The notes: a model not told the origin generated them from the letters alone. A stretch of 64,000 nucleotides of DNA from Bacillus sp. REN10 (GCF_016820555.1 NZ_JADHDW010000002.1:381736-445735); one strand, 5' to 3'. Shown: positions 29,556 through 41,406, counted from the stretch's first letter. A program made the numbers and translations.

Positions 29556-30110
29556 ATGAGCTTTCATGGTCAAAAAATTTTGCCTGCTGTGCGAACGATG
29601 AAGGATTTTGATAAGATGTTAGATACGCCGTTTGAATATGGAGTATTCCTTGACCTTCATGTTGGCATGATGAAAAGTGTATTTGAATATGCTCACCAGC
29701 AAGGGAAAAAGATGTTTCTACACTTAGACTTAATTCATGGATTGACAACAGATGAGCATGCAGCTGAATTTATTGCTCAATATGTGAAGCCATATGGCAT
29801 TATTTCTACGAAAGGAAATGCGCTGATTAAAGCGAAGCAAAAAGGTTTATATGTCACGCAAAGAGCATTTATTATTGATTCAAGTGCTTTAAACCGTAGC
29901 ATTAAGTTAATTGAAAAGACTGATCCGGATTATATTGAAGTGTTGCCGGGCGTTGTGCCGAAAGTGATTAAAGCGTTGCATGAGAAAACAGGCAAACCGA
30001 TCTTTGCTGGCGGATTAATTGAGGAACAAAAAGAAGTCGAAATGGCTCTTGAAGCAGGAGCATGTGCGATTACGACCTCTAATCGAGAATTGTGGAAGCT
30101 TTATTATTAA
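29556..30110 (+). CDS. glpP: Glycerol uptake operon antiterminator GlpP
   Basis: 184 residues with the TIM-barrel-like sequence of GlpP (SFHGQKILPAVRTMKDFD; HLDLIHGLTTDE; FAGGLIEEQKEVE). GlpP bound to glycerol-3-phosphate interacts with glp leader mRNA and prevents early termination. The targets are the leaders at 31119-31205 and 33594-33675. ATG 29556 is chosen because AAAAGGAG lies eight bases upstream; the ATG at 29550 is too close. Confidence 0.96.
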   Translation: MSFHGQKILPAVRTMKDFDKMLDTPFEYGVFLDLHVGMMKSVFEYAHQQGKKMFLHLDLIHGLTTDEHAAEFIAQYVKPYGIISTKGNALIKAKQKGLYVTQRAFIIDSSALNRSIKLIEKTDPDYIEVLPGVVPKVIKALHEKTGKPIFAGGLIEEQKEVEMALEAGACAITTSNRELWKLYY

Positions 30111-30137
30111 AAAAAATGGTATTATTTACCATAAGAT

Positions 30138-30175
30138 AAAAGCCTGTCCCTTTTCTTGTGGGGGCAGGCTTTTTA
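30138..30175 (+). terminator. Bidirectional terminator between glpP and ppk2
   Basis: AAAGCCTGTCCC (30138-30149) pairs with GGGGCAGGCTTTT (30161-30173). A- and T-runs on both sides suit both convergent genes. Confidence 0.82.
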
Positions 30176-30183
30176 AATGGGAG

Positions 30184-30942
30184 TTATTCAAATAATGAGT
30201 AATCTGGCAGCTTAATGCCTCTAGCTGTTAAATTCTTTTCGATATCTTCAACGATTTGTTTAGCGACTGCTACTCTAGCATATTTTTTATCATTGCCAGG
30301 AATGATATGCCACGGTGCCCATTCAACATTAGTTTTTTCAAACATATCTTCTGCTGCTTTTTCATACGAATCCCATTTTTCACGGTTGCGCCAATCTTCA
30401 TCCGTGATTTTCCAGCGCTTCAGTGGATTTTGTTGTCTTTCAGCAAAACGCTTCGCTTGTTCTTCTTTGCTAATATGAATCCAGAATTTTGAAAGGATGT
30501 AGTGATCGTTTGTCAGTTCTTGTTCGAAGTGATTGATTTCTTCATAAGCTCGCTTCCATTCTTCTTTTGTAGCGAAGCCTTCTATTCTCTCTACTAATAC
30601 CCTTCCATACCAGGAACGGTCGAAAATGGCGATTTGACCATATTGAGGGATTTTTCTCCAAAAACGCTGTAAATAATGATAGCGCAGTTCATGAGGAGCT
30701 GGTGCAGAAATAGGATGCACTTGAAGACCACGAGGGTCCAGTTTTTCAGTAGCTCGTTTAATAGCCCCCCCTTTACCAGCAGCATCCCAACCTTCCATCA
30801 CAAGAATTAAGGCGATTTTTTCTTTGAAAAGTAGCTGCTGTAAGCTTAATAAACGTTGTTGATATTTTTTTAACTGATTTTTATAGTCTTTCTTACTCTC
30901 TATTTGTTTGGTTAAATCTATTGAATTGAAATAATAGCTCAT
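30184..30942 (-). CDS. Polyphosphate kinase 2 family protein
   Basis: 252 residues, a single-domain PPK2. Walker A is GWDAAGKGG, Walker B lies in IFDRSWYGRVLVER, and the lid region is HISKEEQAKRFAER. Such enzymes move phosphate between polyphosphate and nucleoside mono- or diphosphates, often to make ATP or GTP. The subclass cannot be settled by eye. It lies on the opposite strand between glpP and glpF, with its own GGAGAG ribosome binding site. Confidence 0.9.
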   Translation of the reverse strand: MSYYFNSIDLTKQIESKKDYKNQLKKYQQRLLSLQQLLFKEKIALILVMEGWDAAGKGGAIKRATEKLDPRGLQVHPISAPAPHELRYHYLQRFWRKIPQYGQIAIFDRSWYGRVLVERIEGFATKEEWKRAYEEINHFEQELTNDHYILSKFWIHISKEEQAKRFAERQQNPLKRWKITDEDWRNREKWDSYEKAAEDMFEKTNVEWAPWHIIPGNDKKYARVAVAKQIVEDIEKNLTARGIKLPDYSLFE

Positions 30943-31083
30943 TTATTTTCTCTCCTTCTTTAATCCTAGGAATATGATAACATTTTGAAGGGAAAAGTTC
31001 AAAAATATTCCTATTCTCTTTTTCTAAATGAGCTGAAACTGAGCAAGGTACTTGCATATTTTTAGTTTATATCAGAAAAAATG

Positions 31084-31112
31084 TTGACAACGCTTTCAGC
31101 ACGATTTAATAT
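31084..31112 (+). promoter_or_regulatory. glpFK promoter
   Basis: Consensus -35 TTGACA (31084-31089), 17-base spacer, -10 TAATAT (31107-31112). The predicted start at about 31119 coincides with the conserved leader motif. Confidence 0.85.
31085..31098 (+). promoter_or_regulatory. Catabolite response element (cre) in the glpFK promoter
   Basis: TGACAACGCTTTCA matches the cre consensus TGWAANCGNTNWCA at 13 of 14 positions and overlaps the -35 element and spacer. CcpA bound here would block RNA polymerase; glpFK is under carbon catabolite control in B. subtilis. Confidence 0.75.
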
Positions 31113-31118
31113 AAAGCC

Positions 31119-31205
31119 AAGTTAATAATTTGTGAGAGAGAACAATGAGAGTCACAGCTAAATCCCGATATTGGGACGAGTTGTGGTTTTTTGTTCTCTT
31201 TTTTT
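31119..31205 (+). promoter_or_regulatory. glpFK leader with GlpP-controlled terminator
   Basis: The transcript starts with AAGTTAATAATTTGT, almost identical to the glpD leader start. The terminator outer stem is AGAGAACAA (31137-31145) with TTGTTCTCT (31191-31199), followed by a T-run. The inner helix is CACAGCT with AGTTGTG, and a TCCC/GGGA tip closes it. GlpP should allow read-through when glycerol-3-phosphate is present. Confidence 0.85.
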
Positions 31206-31232
31206 ATTTTATGTAGAAGGGAATGCATAGTC

Positions 31233-33587
<2,355 letters not shown>

Positions 33588-33593
33588 GAAGTT

Positions 33594-33675
33594 AAGTTAA
33601 TAAATTGTCTAGAGAATGAGAGAGACCTATCTGCATAGCGAGAATTTGCTGTGCCTATGATAGGTCTCTTTTTGT
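33594..33675 (+). promoter_or_regulatory. glpD leader with GlpP-controlled terminator
   Basis: It begins AAGTTAATAAATTGT, matching the glpFK leader at 14 of 15 bases. The outer stem GAGAGACCTATC (33620-33631) pairs with GATAGGTCTCTT (33659-33670). The inner helix is GCATAGC/GCTGTGC, and a T-run follows. glpD starts 40 bases later. Confidence 0.85.
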
Positions 33676-33716
33676 TTTTTCACGGTGTAAAGACAAGATA
33701 AATGGAGGGAAGTAAG

Positions 33717-35369
33717 ATGGCGTTTTCAAATTTACAGCGAAATGACATCATTAATAAACTGCAAACAATGACATATGACGTAGTCGTGATTGGTGGGGGA
33801 ATTACGGGATCTGGTATTGCACTAGATGCAGCGACGCGCGGCATGAAGGTAGCTGTAGTAGAAATGCAGGATTTCGCCGCTGGTACATCGAGTCGCTCAA
33901 CAAAACTGGTACACGGCGGTCTTCGTTATTTAAAACAATTTGAAGTGAAAATGGTCGCTGAAGTCGGAAAAGAAAGAGCCGTTGTGTATGAAAATGGTCC
34001 TCATGTAACGACGCCGGAATGGATGCTTCTTCCACTGCATAAGGGTGGAACGTTCGGCAAATTTTCAACAGGCATTGGCTTAAGAGTGTATGACTTTTTA
34101 GCAGGCGTTAAAAAATCAGAAAGAAGAACAATGCTATCAGCCGATGAAACATTAAATAAAGAGCCATTAGTGAAGAAAGAGGGTCTTGTTGGCGGAGGCT
34201 ATTATGTAGAATACCGAACAGATGATGCTCGACTTACGATTGAAGTAATGAAAAAAGCCGTAGAAGAAGGCGCTCTTGCGATCAACTACATGAAAGCTGA
34301 AGACTTTATTTATGATCAAAAGAAAGTAGTCGGGGTCCAGGCGAAAGATTTATTAACAGGTAAGATGGTGGATATTCGCGCGAAAAAAGTAGTCAATGCT
34401 GCTGGCCCATGGGTAGATTCAGTACGCAAAAAAGACTACTCAATGAATAATAAAAATTTAAGATTAACAAAAGGTGTGCATATTGTCATTGATCAGTCGA
34501 AGTTTCCTCTTCGTCAGGCCGTCTACTTTGATACACCAGATGGCCGGATGGTCTTTGCGATTCCTCGTGATGGCAAAGCGTATGTAGGAACAACAGATAC
34601 CTTCTTTGATAAAGATACAGCGAACCCGAAAATGTTAGCTGAAGATAGAGACTATATTTTAAAGGCAATCCGCTACATGTTCCCTGAAGTAAAAGTGGAA
34701 GCTAGTGACGTGGAATCGAGTTGGGCGGGGGTTCGTCCGTTAATTTATGAAGAAGGAAAAGACCCTTCTGAAATCTCTCGTAAAGATGAAATTTGGGAAG
34801 GGCATAGCGGGCTAATTACGATTGCTGGCGGTAAATTGACAGGGTATCGGAAAATGGCAGAAACGGTTGTTGATTTAGTGGCGCAACGCTTAACGGCTGA
34901 AGAAGGCAAATCTTTTAAATCCGTTCAAACGCTTCACATGCCGATTTCAGGCGGAGATGTAGGAGGTTCTAGTAACTTTGAATTCTTCGTTCATAAAAAA
35001 GAAAATGAGGCGGTTGCTTTCGGTTTAACGAAAGAACAAGGACGAAAACTGACTCAAATGTATGGTTCCAATGTCGATGAATTGTTTAACATTGCAGCTG
35101 CTAACAAGCAGCAAGCTTTACCGCCAGATATTTATGCTCAAGTTGTTTACACAGTTAAACATGAGATGATCGCGAAACCGGTGGACTTTTTCATTCGCCG
35201 CACTGGTGCCGTATTTTTCAATATTGAATGGGCAAAAACATATAAAAAACCAGTCATTCAGCTAATGGCACAATTGCTTGACTGGGACGAGCAAACGTTA
35301 GCTACTTATGAAGCTGAATTAGACCAAGAAATTCAAGATGCTGAAACACCCGTAGAAATTCAGCCATAA
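33717..35369 (+). CDS. glpD: Aerobic glycerol-3-phosphate dehydrogenase
   Basis: 550 residues. The FAD-binding Rossmann motif [20 protein letters not shown] starts near residue 22. [17 protein letters not shown] is the conserved GlpD segment. It oxidises glycerol-3-phosphate to dihydroxyacetone phosphate at the membrane and feeds electrons to the quinone pool. ATG 33717 follows GGAGGGA; the in-frame ATG at 33702 overlaps that site and is rejected. Expression depends on GlpP through the leader. Confidence 0.97.
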   Translation: MAFSNLQRNDIINKLQTMTYDVVVIGGGITGSGIALDAATRGMKVAVVEMQDFAAGTSSRSTKLVHGGLRYLKQFEVKMVAEVGKERAVVYENGPHVTTPEWMLLPLHKGGTFGKFSTGIGLRVYDFLAGVKKSERRTMLSADETLNKEPLVKKEGLVGGGYYVEYRTDDARLTIEVMKKAVEEGALAINYMKAEDFIYDQKKVVGVQAKDLLTGKMVDIRAKKVVNAAGPWVDSVRKKDYSMNNKNLRLTKGVHIVIDQSKFPLRQAVYFDTPDGRMVFAIPRDGKAYVGTTDTFFDKDTANPKMLAEDRDYILKAIRYMFPEVKVEASDVESSWAGVRPLIYEEGKDPSEISRKDEIWEGHSGLITIAGGKLTGYRKMAETVVDLVAQRLTAEEGKSFKSVQTLHMPISGGDVGGSSNFEFFVHKKENEAVAFGLTKEQGRKLTQMYGSNVDELFNIAAANKQQALPPDIYAQVVYTVKHEMIAKPVDFFIRRTGAVFFNIEWAKTYKKPVIQLMAQLLDWDEQTLATYEAELDQEIQDAETPVEIQP

Positions 35370-35380
35370 TGATGTAAATA

Positions 35381-35433
35381 AAAAGAACGATCCGATAGGG
35401 GGAACATCTTATCTTTGGATCGTTCTTTTTTAT
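35381..35433 (+). terminator. Terminator after glpD
   Basis: AAAAGAACGATCC (35381-35393) pairs with GGATCGTTCTTTT (35418-35430), with an inner GATA/TATC helix and a T-run. Confidence 0.88.
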
Positions 35434-35583
35434 TTAGCTTAAAGTACAGAGGATATTTGTATAAAGTTAACTTTATCGCTTCATAAAATCTTATGTTTAG
35501 AAGTGAAAAAAGTGGTGAGAATGGATTATTATCCTCAACAAGTATCGAAACATATGATACGATAAGAGAAAAGCATAAAGGCA

Positions 35584-36537
35584 GTGAAGAGATTGCAACA
35601 TCGAGAAAAATTGATCGTGCTGATTGGTCCAACAGCCGTTGGCAAGACCGCTCTCAGCATCCAGTTGGCCCACCGCTTTAATGGAGAAATTATTAGTGGC
35701 GACTCCATGCAAATTTATCGCGGAATGGATATCGGGACCGCTAAAATTAAAGAAAATGAAATGGAAGGGATTCCTCATCATTTGTTAAATATTAAAGATC
35801 CAGACGAATCTTTTTCAACTGCTGAATTTCAAGCGATTGTGCGAGAAAAGATCACCGATATTTCGGAAAGAGGAAGCTTGCCTATGATTGTTGGCGGAAC
35901 GGGGCTTTACATTCAATCCGTGATTTATGACTACCATTTCTCTGATAAGGGAAAGGATGAGCAACTTCGTCTTGAGCTTGAAAAGGAGGCAGACCGTCGA
36001 GGGAAGCAAGCGCTTTATGAAGAATTGTTGCTTGTTGATCCAGCAGCGGCTAGCCATATTCATCCGAATAACGTGCGACGGGTGGTTCGGGCATTAGAAA
36101 TTTATCGGACAACCGGTAGGAAAATGTCGGATTATCAGGCAGAACAGCAACCAGATCTGTTATATGATACAGTCATCATCGGGTTAACAATGGATCGAGC
36201 GCTTTTGTACGAGCGAATTAATGCTAGAATTGACCAGATGATGGAGGAAGGTCTGCTTCAAGAAGTACAAAAGTTGTGGGATGAAGGTATCAGAGAAGGA
36301 CAAGCTGTTCAAGCTATAGGATATAAAGAGCTGTTTAGCTATTTTCGCAAAGAAGTTACTTTGGAAGAAGCGGTAGAGCAATTGAAGCAAAATTCCAGAC
36401 GATACGCTAAGCGCCAATTAACCTGGTTTCACAATAAAATGGATGTACATTGGTTTGATTTGTCGGAAGAGCAAAATCGCTCAAAAAAAATTAACGAAAT
36501 TTCGGATTTCATAGCAGGAAAGCTGCATTTGAAATAG
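35584..36537 (+). CDS. miaA: tRNA dimethylallyltransferase
   Basis: 317 residues. The P-loop GPTAVGKT lies at residues 15-22, followed by GEIISGDSMQIYRGMDIGTAK and GGTGLYIQSV. MiaA adds an isopentenyl group to A37 of tRNA, the substrate for MiaB. The start is uncertain: GTG 35584 has only a weak AAAGG close by, and TTG 35593 is an alternative. hfq follows 39 bases later, the usual miaA-hfq order. Confidence 0.95.
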   Translation: MKRLQHREKLIVLIGPTAVGKTALSIQLAHRFNGEIISGDSMQIYRGMDIGTAKIKENEMEGIPHHLLNIKDPDESFSTAEFQAIVREKITDISERGSLPMIVGGTGLYIQSVIYDYHFSDKGKDEQLRLELEKEADRRGKQALYEELLLVDPAAASHIHPNNVRRVVRALEIYRTTGRKMSDYQAEQQPDLLYDTVIIGLTMDRALLYERINARIDQMMEEGLLQEVQKLWDEGIREGQAVQAIGYKELFSYFRKEVTLEEAVEQLKQNSRRYAKRQLTWFHNKMDVHWFDLSEEQNRSKKINEISDFIAGKLHLK

Positions 36538-36576
36538 AAGTATACTAAAGTACAGATAGAAAGAGGAGGATTAAAC

Positions 36577-36810
36577 ATGAAACAAGGCATCAATATCCAA
36601 GATCAAATATTAAACCAATTAAGAAAAGACGCTACAATGGTTACGGTATTCTTGTTAAATGGATTTCAATTACGTGGCTATATAAAGGGTTTTGACAACT
36701 TCACGGTTTTGTTTGAATCAGATGGTAAGCAACAATTAGTGTATAAGCATGCAATTTCTACTTTTGCTCCTCAAAGAAACGTGCAAATTTCTTTAGATGA
36801 TCAAGAATAA
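36577..36810 (+). CDS. hfq: RNA chaperone Hfq
   Basis: 77 residues with the Sm1 motif ([21 protein letters not shown]) and the Sm2 motif YKHAIST, which binds uridine-rich RNA ends. Forms a hexamer. GAGGAGG precedes the ATG. A terminator follows. Confidence 0.97.
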   Translation: MKQGINIQDQILNQLRKDATMVTVFLLNGFQLRGYIKGFDNFTVLFESDGKQQLVYKHAISTFAPQRNVQISLDDQE

Positions 36811-36821
36811 ACAAATAGAAG

Positions 36822-36850
36822 CGTGTACATTTACTATGTACACGTTTTTT
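36822..36850 (+). terminator. Terminator after hfq
   Basis: CGTGTACA (36822-36829) pairs with TGTACACG (36837-36844), followed by TTTTTT. Confidence 0.87.
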
Positions 36851-36905
36851 ATTTCGTTAAAATCATGTAAAATAGATAGACAACTATGGTAAGGAGCAGA
36901 TTATA

Positions 36906-38234
36906 TTGGATTTGTTTAAAGCAGTATCAGTTATTAATGAATTTTTATGGGGATGGGTATTAATCATTTCTCTGCTTGGAACGGGTGTGTATTATACGTT
37001 CAAGTTGAAATTTGTTCAATTGACTCAAATTTCCCGTGCATTCAAAGTAGTGTTTAAGAAAGACCCGAAAGAAGGCAGCGGTCTTTCTTCATTTCAAGCA
37101 TTGTCAACTGCGGTAGCCGGACAAGTCGGTACAGGAAATCTTGCTGGTGTAGCGACAGCGATTGCGGCCGGGGGGCCTGGAGCGATCTTTTGGATGTGGG
37201 TGAGCTCCTTTTTAGGAATGGCGACGATTTTTGCCGAAGCGGTACTTGCCCAAAAATATCGTGAAGAAAGAAATGGAGAGTATCTTGGCGGTCCTGCCTA
37301 TTATTTAGATAAGGGAGTCGGCAGTAAGAAACTGGCAATCTTGTTTGCGGTATTTATTGTTTTAGCATTGGGCTTTATTGGAAACATGGTACAATCGAAT
37401 TCCATCGCGGCTGGTTTTAAAGGTATATTACCAGTTCCGTCTATTTATATCGGTATCATTATTGCTTTATTAGTTGGTTTCGTTTTGTTTGGCGGTATTC
37501 AAAGAATTGCTTCTTTTGCAGAGAAAACAGTTCCTTTTATGGCTCTTTTATATATTATTGGGAGCATCATTTTACTGTTTCAATTTAAACACGAAATCAT
37601 CCCTGTATTTGAAATGATCTTTAAATCGGCTTTTCAATTGGAGGCAGCAGGCGGTGGAGTGCTTGGAGCTACTATTAAGGAAGCGATTCGTTACGGGGTA
37701 GCGCGCGGACTGTTTTCTAACGAGGCTGGAATGGGGTCCACTCCTCACGCCCATGCAACAGCAAATGTTCGCCATCCGGCAGAGCAAGGTCTCGTTGCGA
37801 TTTTAGGAGTATTGATTGACACGATTATCATTTGTACCGTTACAGCTTTAGTTATTTTAGCATCTGGTGCCTATCAGACTGGTGAAACAGGGATTGCTCT
37901 CACGCAACAAAGCTTTGTTTCTAGCTTTGGTATGTCCGGACAAATTTTTATTGCGGTTTGTCTATTGTTTTTTGCCTTTACAACCATTATTGGTTGGGCT
38001 TATTTCGGAGAATTAAATATCAAATATCTATGGAAAGGCAAAGGTGTGATACCGTATCGAGTGATTGTGCTGGCATTCATTGTGATCGGAAGTTCGATTC
38101 ATCAAGTGGATTTAGTTTGGGAGCTGGCGGACTTTTTCAACGGTCTGATGATTCTTCCTAACTTAATCGGTTTATGGTATTTACGCAAGGTAGTACAGAG
38201 CTCTTTAGTAGATTACAGAAATTTATATGAATGA
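36906..38234 (+). CDS. Sodium:alanine/glycine symporter (AGCS family)
   Basis: 442 residues, about ten membrane helices. The AGCS signature region is GTGNLAGVATAIAAGGPGAIFW near residue 77; a second conserved stretch is RGLFSNEAGMGSTPHAHA. It imports alanine or glycine with sodium and resembles B. subtilis AlsT/YflA. The start is TTG 36906, preceded by AAGGAGC at eight bases. It is a single-gene unit between hfq and spoVK. Confidence 0.9.
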   Translation: MDLFKAVSVINEFLWGWVLIISLLGTGVYYTFKLKFVQLTQISRAFKVVFKKDPKEGSGLSSFQALSTAVAGQVGTGNLAGVATAIAAGGPGAIFWMWVSSFLGMATIFAEAVLAQKYREERNGEYLGGPAYYLDKGVGSKKLAILFAVFIVLALGFIGNMVQSNSIAAGFKGILPVPSIYIGIIIALLVGFVLFGGIQRIASFAEKTVPFMALLYIIGSIILLFQFKHEIIPVFEMIFKSAFQLEAAGGGVLGATIKEAIRYGVARGLFSNEAGMGSTPHAHATANVRHPAEQGLVAILGVLIDTIIICTVTALVILASGAYQTGETGIALTQQSFVSSFGMSGQIFIAVCLLFFAFTTIIGWAYFGELNIKYLWKGKGVIPYRVIVLAFIVIGSSIHQVDLVWELADFFNGLMILPNLIGLWYLRKVVQSSLVDYRNLYE

Positions 38235-38257
38235 AAAGACAGCTGCGGCTGTCTTTT
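38234..38257 (+). terminator. Short hairpin after the symporter gene
   Basis: AAAAGACAGC (38234-38243) pairs perfectly with GCTGTCTTTT (38248-38257). The T-run is only four bases, within the stem. Confidence 0.6.
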
Positions 38258-38371
38258 ATGTATGGTTTGATTTTTTCATGAATAGAATGGGTAGAGGGAA
38301 ATAATTTCTCGGGTAAGCGCAAATTGAGACAGATTGCGACGAATTACGTCAAAGTTGATGGGGTGGTCAAG

Positions 38372-39307
38372 ATGAAGCAGCCAATACGAGTGAAAGAGAG
38401 CGGTCAAATTAAAGTTGTGCTGCATACAAAAGCTGATCGGATTGAACAACAGCCGAGCCGTAATGAAAACCCATTTGAATGGTCTAATTCTAATGAACAT
38501 GCCGTCTTGAAAAGTATTGAAAATGAACTCGACGCCTTAGTAGGGCTCGATGAGTTAAAAAAAATGATTAGAGAAATATATGCCTGGATTTACATTAATA
38601 GAAAAAGAGAAGCCAGCGGGTTAAAGTCCGGGAGCCAAGTGCTTCATATGATGTTTAAAGGTAATCCTGGTACAGGGAAAACAACGGTAGCGCGCATTAT
38701 TGGGCGGTTGTTTTTTGAAATGAAAGTATTATCTAAAGGTCATTTAATTGAAGCGGAACGAGCGGATTTAGTCGGAGAATATATTGGGCACACCGCACAA
38801 AAAACAAGGGATTTAATCAAAAAAGCAATGGGCGGCATTTTGTTTATTGATGAAGCGTATTCATTAGGACGAGGCGGCGAGAAAGATTTTGGTAAGGAAG
38901 CGATTGATACACTCGTGAAACATATGGAGGATAAACAAAATGATTTTATTTTAATTTTAGCTGGTTATCCAAGGGAAATGGATTATTTTTTCACTTTAAA
39001 CCCAGGGTTAGAATCCCGTTTTCCGTTTGTTTTTCAGTTTCCTGATTATGAGCCGGATCAATTAATGGCGATTGCCGAGAAAATTGCGGCAGAAAAACAA
39101 TATCAATTCAGCCCAGAGGCGAAGATGAAGATGCGGGAGCATTTTATGTTAGTGAAAGAAAAAAACACTTCCTCCTTTTCCAATGGAAGATATGTACGAA
39201 ATTTGATAGAGAAAGCCGTGCGGGCACAGGCGGTTAGGCTATTGAAGGAAAGCAACTATCACTATCAAGAGCTGATGTTAATTCGTTCGAAAGATATTAT
39301 CTGTTAA
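38372..39307 (+). CDS. spoVK: Stage V sporulation protein K (AAA+ ATPase)
   Basis: 311 residues of the CbbX/SpoVK AAA+ family. Walker A is GNPGTGKTTVAR, Walker B is ILFIDEAYSLGRGG, and the arginine-finger region is NPGLESRFPF. Needed for spore maturation in B. subtilis; its target is not known. ATG 38372 follows GGGGTGG. An in-frame TTG at 38324 has no ribosome binding site. A terminator follows. Confidence 0.95.
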   Translation: MKQPIRVKESGQIKVVLHTKADRIEQQPSRNENPFEWSNSNEHAVLKSIENELDALVGLDELKKMIREIYAWIYINRKREASGLKSGSQVLHMMFKGNPGTGKTTVARIIGRLFFEMKVLSKGHLIEAERADLVGEYIGHTAQKTRDLIKKAMGGILFIDEAYSLGRGGEKDFGKEAIDTLVKHMEDKQNDFILILAGYPREMDYFFTLNPGLESRFPFVFQFPDYEPDQLMAIAEKIAAEKQYQFSPEAKMKMREHFMLVKEKNTSSFSNGRYVRNLIEKAVRAQAVRLLKESNYHYQELMLIRSKDIIC

Positions 39308-39338
39308 TGGATGTATATAAAGTGATGATCTCAAAAGG

Positions 39339-39378
39339 GTCTGACTGAACTATTCATATTGGTACAGTCAGACTTTTT
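39339..39378 (+). terminator. Terminator after spoVK
   Basis: GTCTGACTG (39339-39347) pairs with CAGTCAGAC (39365-39373), followed by TTTTT. Confidence 0.87.
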
Positions 39379-39476
39379 GTGACATATCACGACCTGGTCA
39401 AAATAAATAAATACATATATAGTAGGATAGATAGTAGTTTGAATTACTTATTATTTTTTATTTTCTGATAAATTGT

Positions 39477-39506
39477 TTGTCAATAATGTGAAGATTATGA
39501 TAATAT
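39477..39506 (+). promoter_or_regulatory. Putative promoter of the TetR gene
   Basis: -35 TTGTCA (39477-39482), 18-base spacer, -10 TAATAT (39501-39506). The start would lie about 15 bases before the coding region. Confidence 0.55.
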
Positions 39507-39526
39507 GAAGCTAAAGGATGGTCTTT

Positions 39527-40162
39527 ATGACAAAAAAAAATTTGAAGCAAAGAATTGTTGATACTTCTCTTGTTATGTTTGAGAAACATGGGTATCACGG
39601 GGTAACAGTAGATCAAATTGTGGAAGAATGCGGAACATCGAAGGGGGGATTTTATCACAACTTCAAGTCGAAGGATGAATTGTTATACCATATTCATGAC
39701 GTTTTTATTTCCTATGTCTTAGATCGTGCCCAAGAAGCGTATGACAATTATAACACACCCGTTTCGAGATTATGTGCAATCATTATGTCTTTTACGAAAG
39801 TATTCGATCTTTATAAACCTCATATCACGGTTTTTTATCAAGAAAGTACGTATTTAAAAGGGGATTTTGAGCAGCAGATTAATGAAAAGCGAGATGCATA
39901 CCGAAAAGTGATTTTACAAGTGATACAGGAGGGGCAAGAAAGCGGCGATTTTCGTAAGGAAGTGCCCGCGGAAATATCTACAATGGCCATTATCGGCATG
40001 GTGAATTGGACGTATAAATGGTTTAAAAAAGATGGAAAGTTAACGATGGAACAAATTGGGGAGATTTTTAACGATTTACTCGTTCATGCTTTAGTGACAG
40101 AACAAGGCATAAAAGATCCAACTATAACAAAATACTTGCTTAACAGTCAGCCGGTTAATTGA
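39527..40162 (+). CDS. TetR family regulator, likely of the leucine/acyl-CoA cluster
   Basis: 211 residues. The N-terminal TetR helix-turn-helix is clear (VTVDQIVEECGTSKGGFYHNF). The C-terminal ligand domain is of the size found in acyl-CoA-responsive regulators such as FadR/YsiA. The SD AAAGGATGGT overlaps the upstream ATG at 39518, so ATG 39527 is chosen. It lies in front of nine same-strand catabolic genes; a palindrome upstream of the first of them is the likely target. Confidence 0.88.
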   Translation: MTKKNLKQRIVDTSLVMFEKHGYHGVTVDQIVEECGTSKGGFYHNFKSKDELLYHIHDVFISYVLDRAQEAYDNYNTPVSRLCAIIMSFTKVFDLYKPHITVFYQESTYLKGDFEQQINEKRDAYRKVILQVIQEGQESGDFRKEVPAEISTMAIIGMVNWTYKWFKKDGKLTMEQIGEIFNDLLVHALVTEQGIKDPTITKYLLNSQPVN

Positions 40163-40189
40163 AGCTGGCTATTAAAACGCCAATAAGAG

Positions 40190-40203
40190 ACCGACTAGTC
40201 TGT
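40190..40203 (+). promoter_or_regulatory. Palindromic operator candidate for the TetR protein
   Basis: ACCGACTAGTCTGT reads AC-N-GACTAGTC-N-GT, a 14-base inverted repeat with a perfect eight-base core. It lies 37 bases before the start of the first catabolic gene. TetR-family operators often have this size and pattern. Confidence 0.6.
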
Positions 40204-40240
40204 ACAATTTCAATCCATTGAAAACAAAGGGGGAGCAATA

Positions 40241-41383
40241 ATGAATTTTGAATTAACGAAAGAACAGCAAATGTTAAAAGAAATGGTGAAGGATTTTGCA
40301 GAAAAGGAAATCAAACCTTATGCGCAACATTTGGATGAAACATCAGAGTTTCGTTTTGAAACATTTCAAAAAATGGCTGAGCTTGGATTGTTGGGCATTC
40401 CATTCCCAGAAGAATACGGTGGAGCTGGTGGGGATACTGTTTCCTATGCGATTGCGGTTGAAGAAATCGGGAAAGCTTGCGGAGGAACCGGTTTAAGCTA
40501 TGCGGCAGCCATCAGTTTAGGTGCGAGTCCAATTTATTATTTCGGAACGGAAGAACAAAAGCAGGAATGGCTCGTGCCGATGGCGAAAGGAGAAACATTA
40601 GGTTCTTTCGGATTGACGGAACCTAACGCTGGTTCAGATGCTGGCGGAACGAGAACGAAAGCGGTGCTTGATGGCGATGAGTACGTCATTAACGGTGAAA
40701 AGTGCTGGATTACAAACGCTGGTTATGCTCGCCAAATTATTGTGACGGCGGTTACAGGAAAAAGAGAAGACGGCAAAAACATTGTATCCGCTATTATTGT
40801 TCCGGCAGATACACCAGGAGTGACGATCTCTTGTAACTATGACAAAATGGGCGTTCGTGGGTCCAACACTTGTGAAATTGTTTTGGAAAATGTTCGCGTG
40901 CCAAAGGAAAACTTGTTAGGTGACAGCAAAAAAGGATTCAGTCAATTTTTGTTTACGCTAGATGGTGGCCGAATTTCTATTGCCGCGCTTGCGGTAGGAA
41001 TTGCTCAAGCGGCTTTTGAAAAAGCATTGCAATACTCAAAAGAACGAGTGCAATTTGGTCAATCTATTTCCAAATTCCAAGCGATTCAGTTTAAGTTAGC
41101 AGATATGGCAACAGAAATTGAACTTGCCCGCAATCTTGTACACAAAGCCGCTTGGCTGAAAGATCAAGGCAAACCGTTTGGCAAGGAAGCGGCGATGGCG
41201 AAACTATTTGCATCAGAAACAAGCTTCCGCGCAAGCAACCAAGCGATTCAAATTCATGGCGGATACGGTTACATGCGCGAATATGATGTAGAAAGATATT
41301 TACGCGATGCAAAGCTACTTGAAATTGGAGAGGGAACATCGGAAATTCAACGACTGGTCATTGCTCGTCATCTAGGGTGCTAA
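40241..41383 (+). CDS. yngJ: Acyl-CoA dehydrogenase, probable isovaleryl-CoA dehydrogenase
   Basis: 380 residues with both family signatures: [16 protein letters not shown]-type FAD/substrate segment and [22 protein letters not shown]. The catalytic Glu is in [10 protein letters not shown]. The neighbours (ligase, methylcrotonyl-CoA carboxylase, HMG-CoA lyase) point to isovaleryl-CoA as substrate. It corresponds to B. subtilis YngJ. GGGGGAGC precedes the ATG. Confidence 0.9.
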   Translation: MNFELTKEQQMLKEMVKDFAEKEIKPYAQHLDETSEFRFETFQKMAELGLLGIPFPEEYGGAGGDTVSYAIAVEEIGKACGGTGLSYAAAISLGASPIYYFGTEEQKQEWLVPMAKGETLGSFGLTEPNAGSDAGGTRTKAVLDGDEYVINGEKCWITNAGYARQIIVTAVTGKREDGKNIVSAIIVPADTPGVTISCNYDKMGVRGSNTCEIVLENVRVPKENLLGDSKKGFSQFLFTLDGGRISIAALAVGIAQAAFEKALQYSKERVQFGQSISKFQAIQFKLADMATEIELARNLVHKAAWLKDQGKPFGKEAAMAKLFASETSFRASNQAIQIHGGYGYMREYDVERYLRDAKLLEIGEGTSEIQRLVIARHLGC

Positions 41384-41406
41384 TTGAAAAGAGGAGGAAG
41401 GATGTT

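Noticed and set aside
39391-39399. GACCTGGTC as a second TetR operator upstream of the regulator gene
   Set aside because: It is palindromic, but its spacing and sequence differ from GACTAGTC at 40193-40200; too weak to call.
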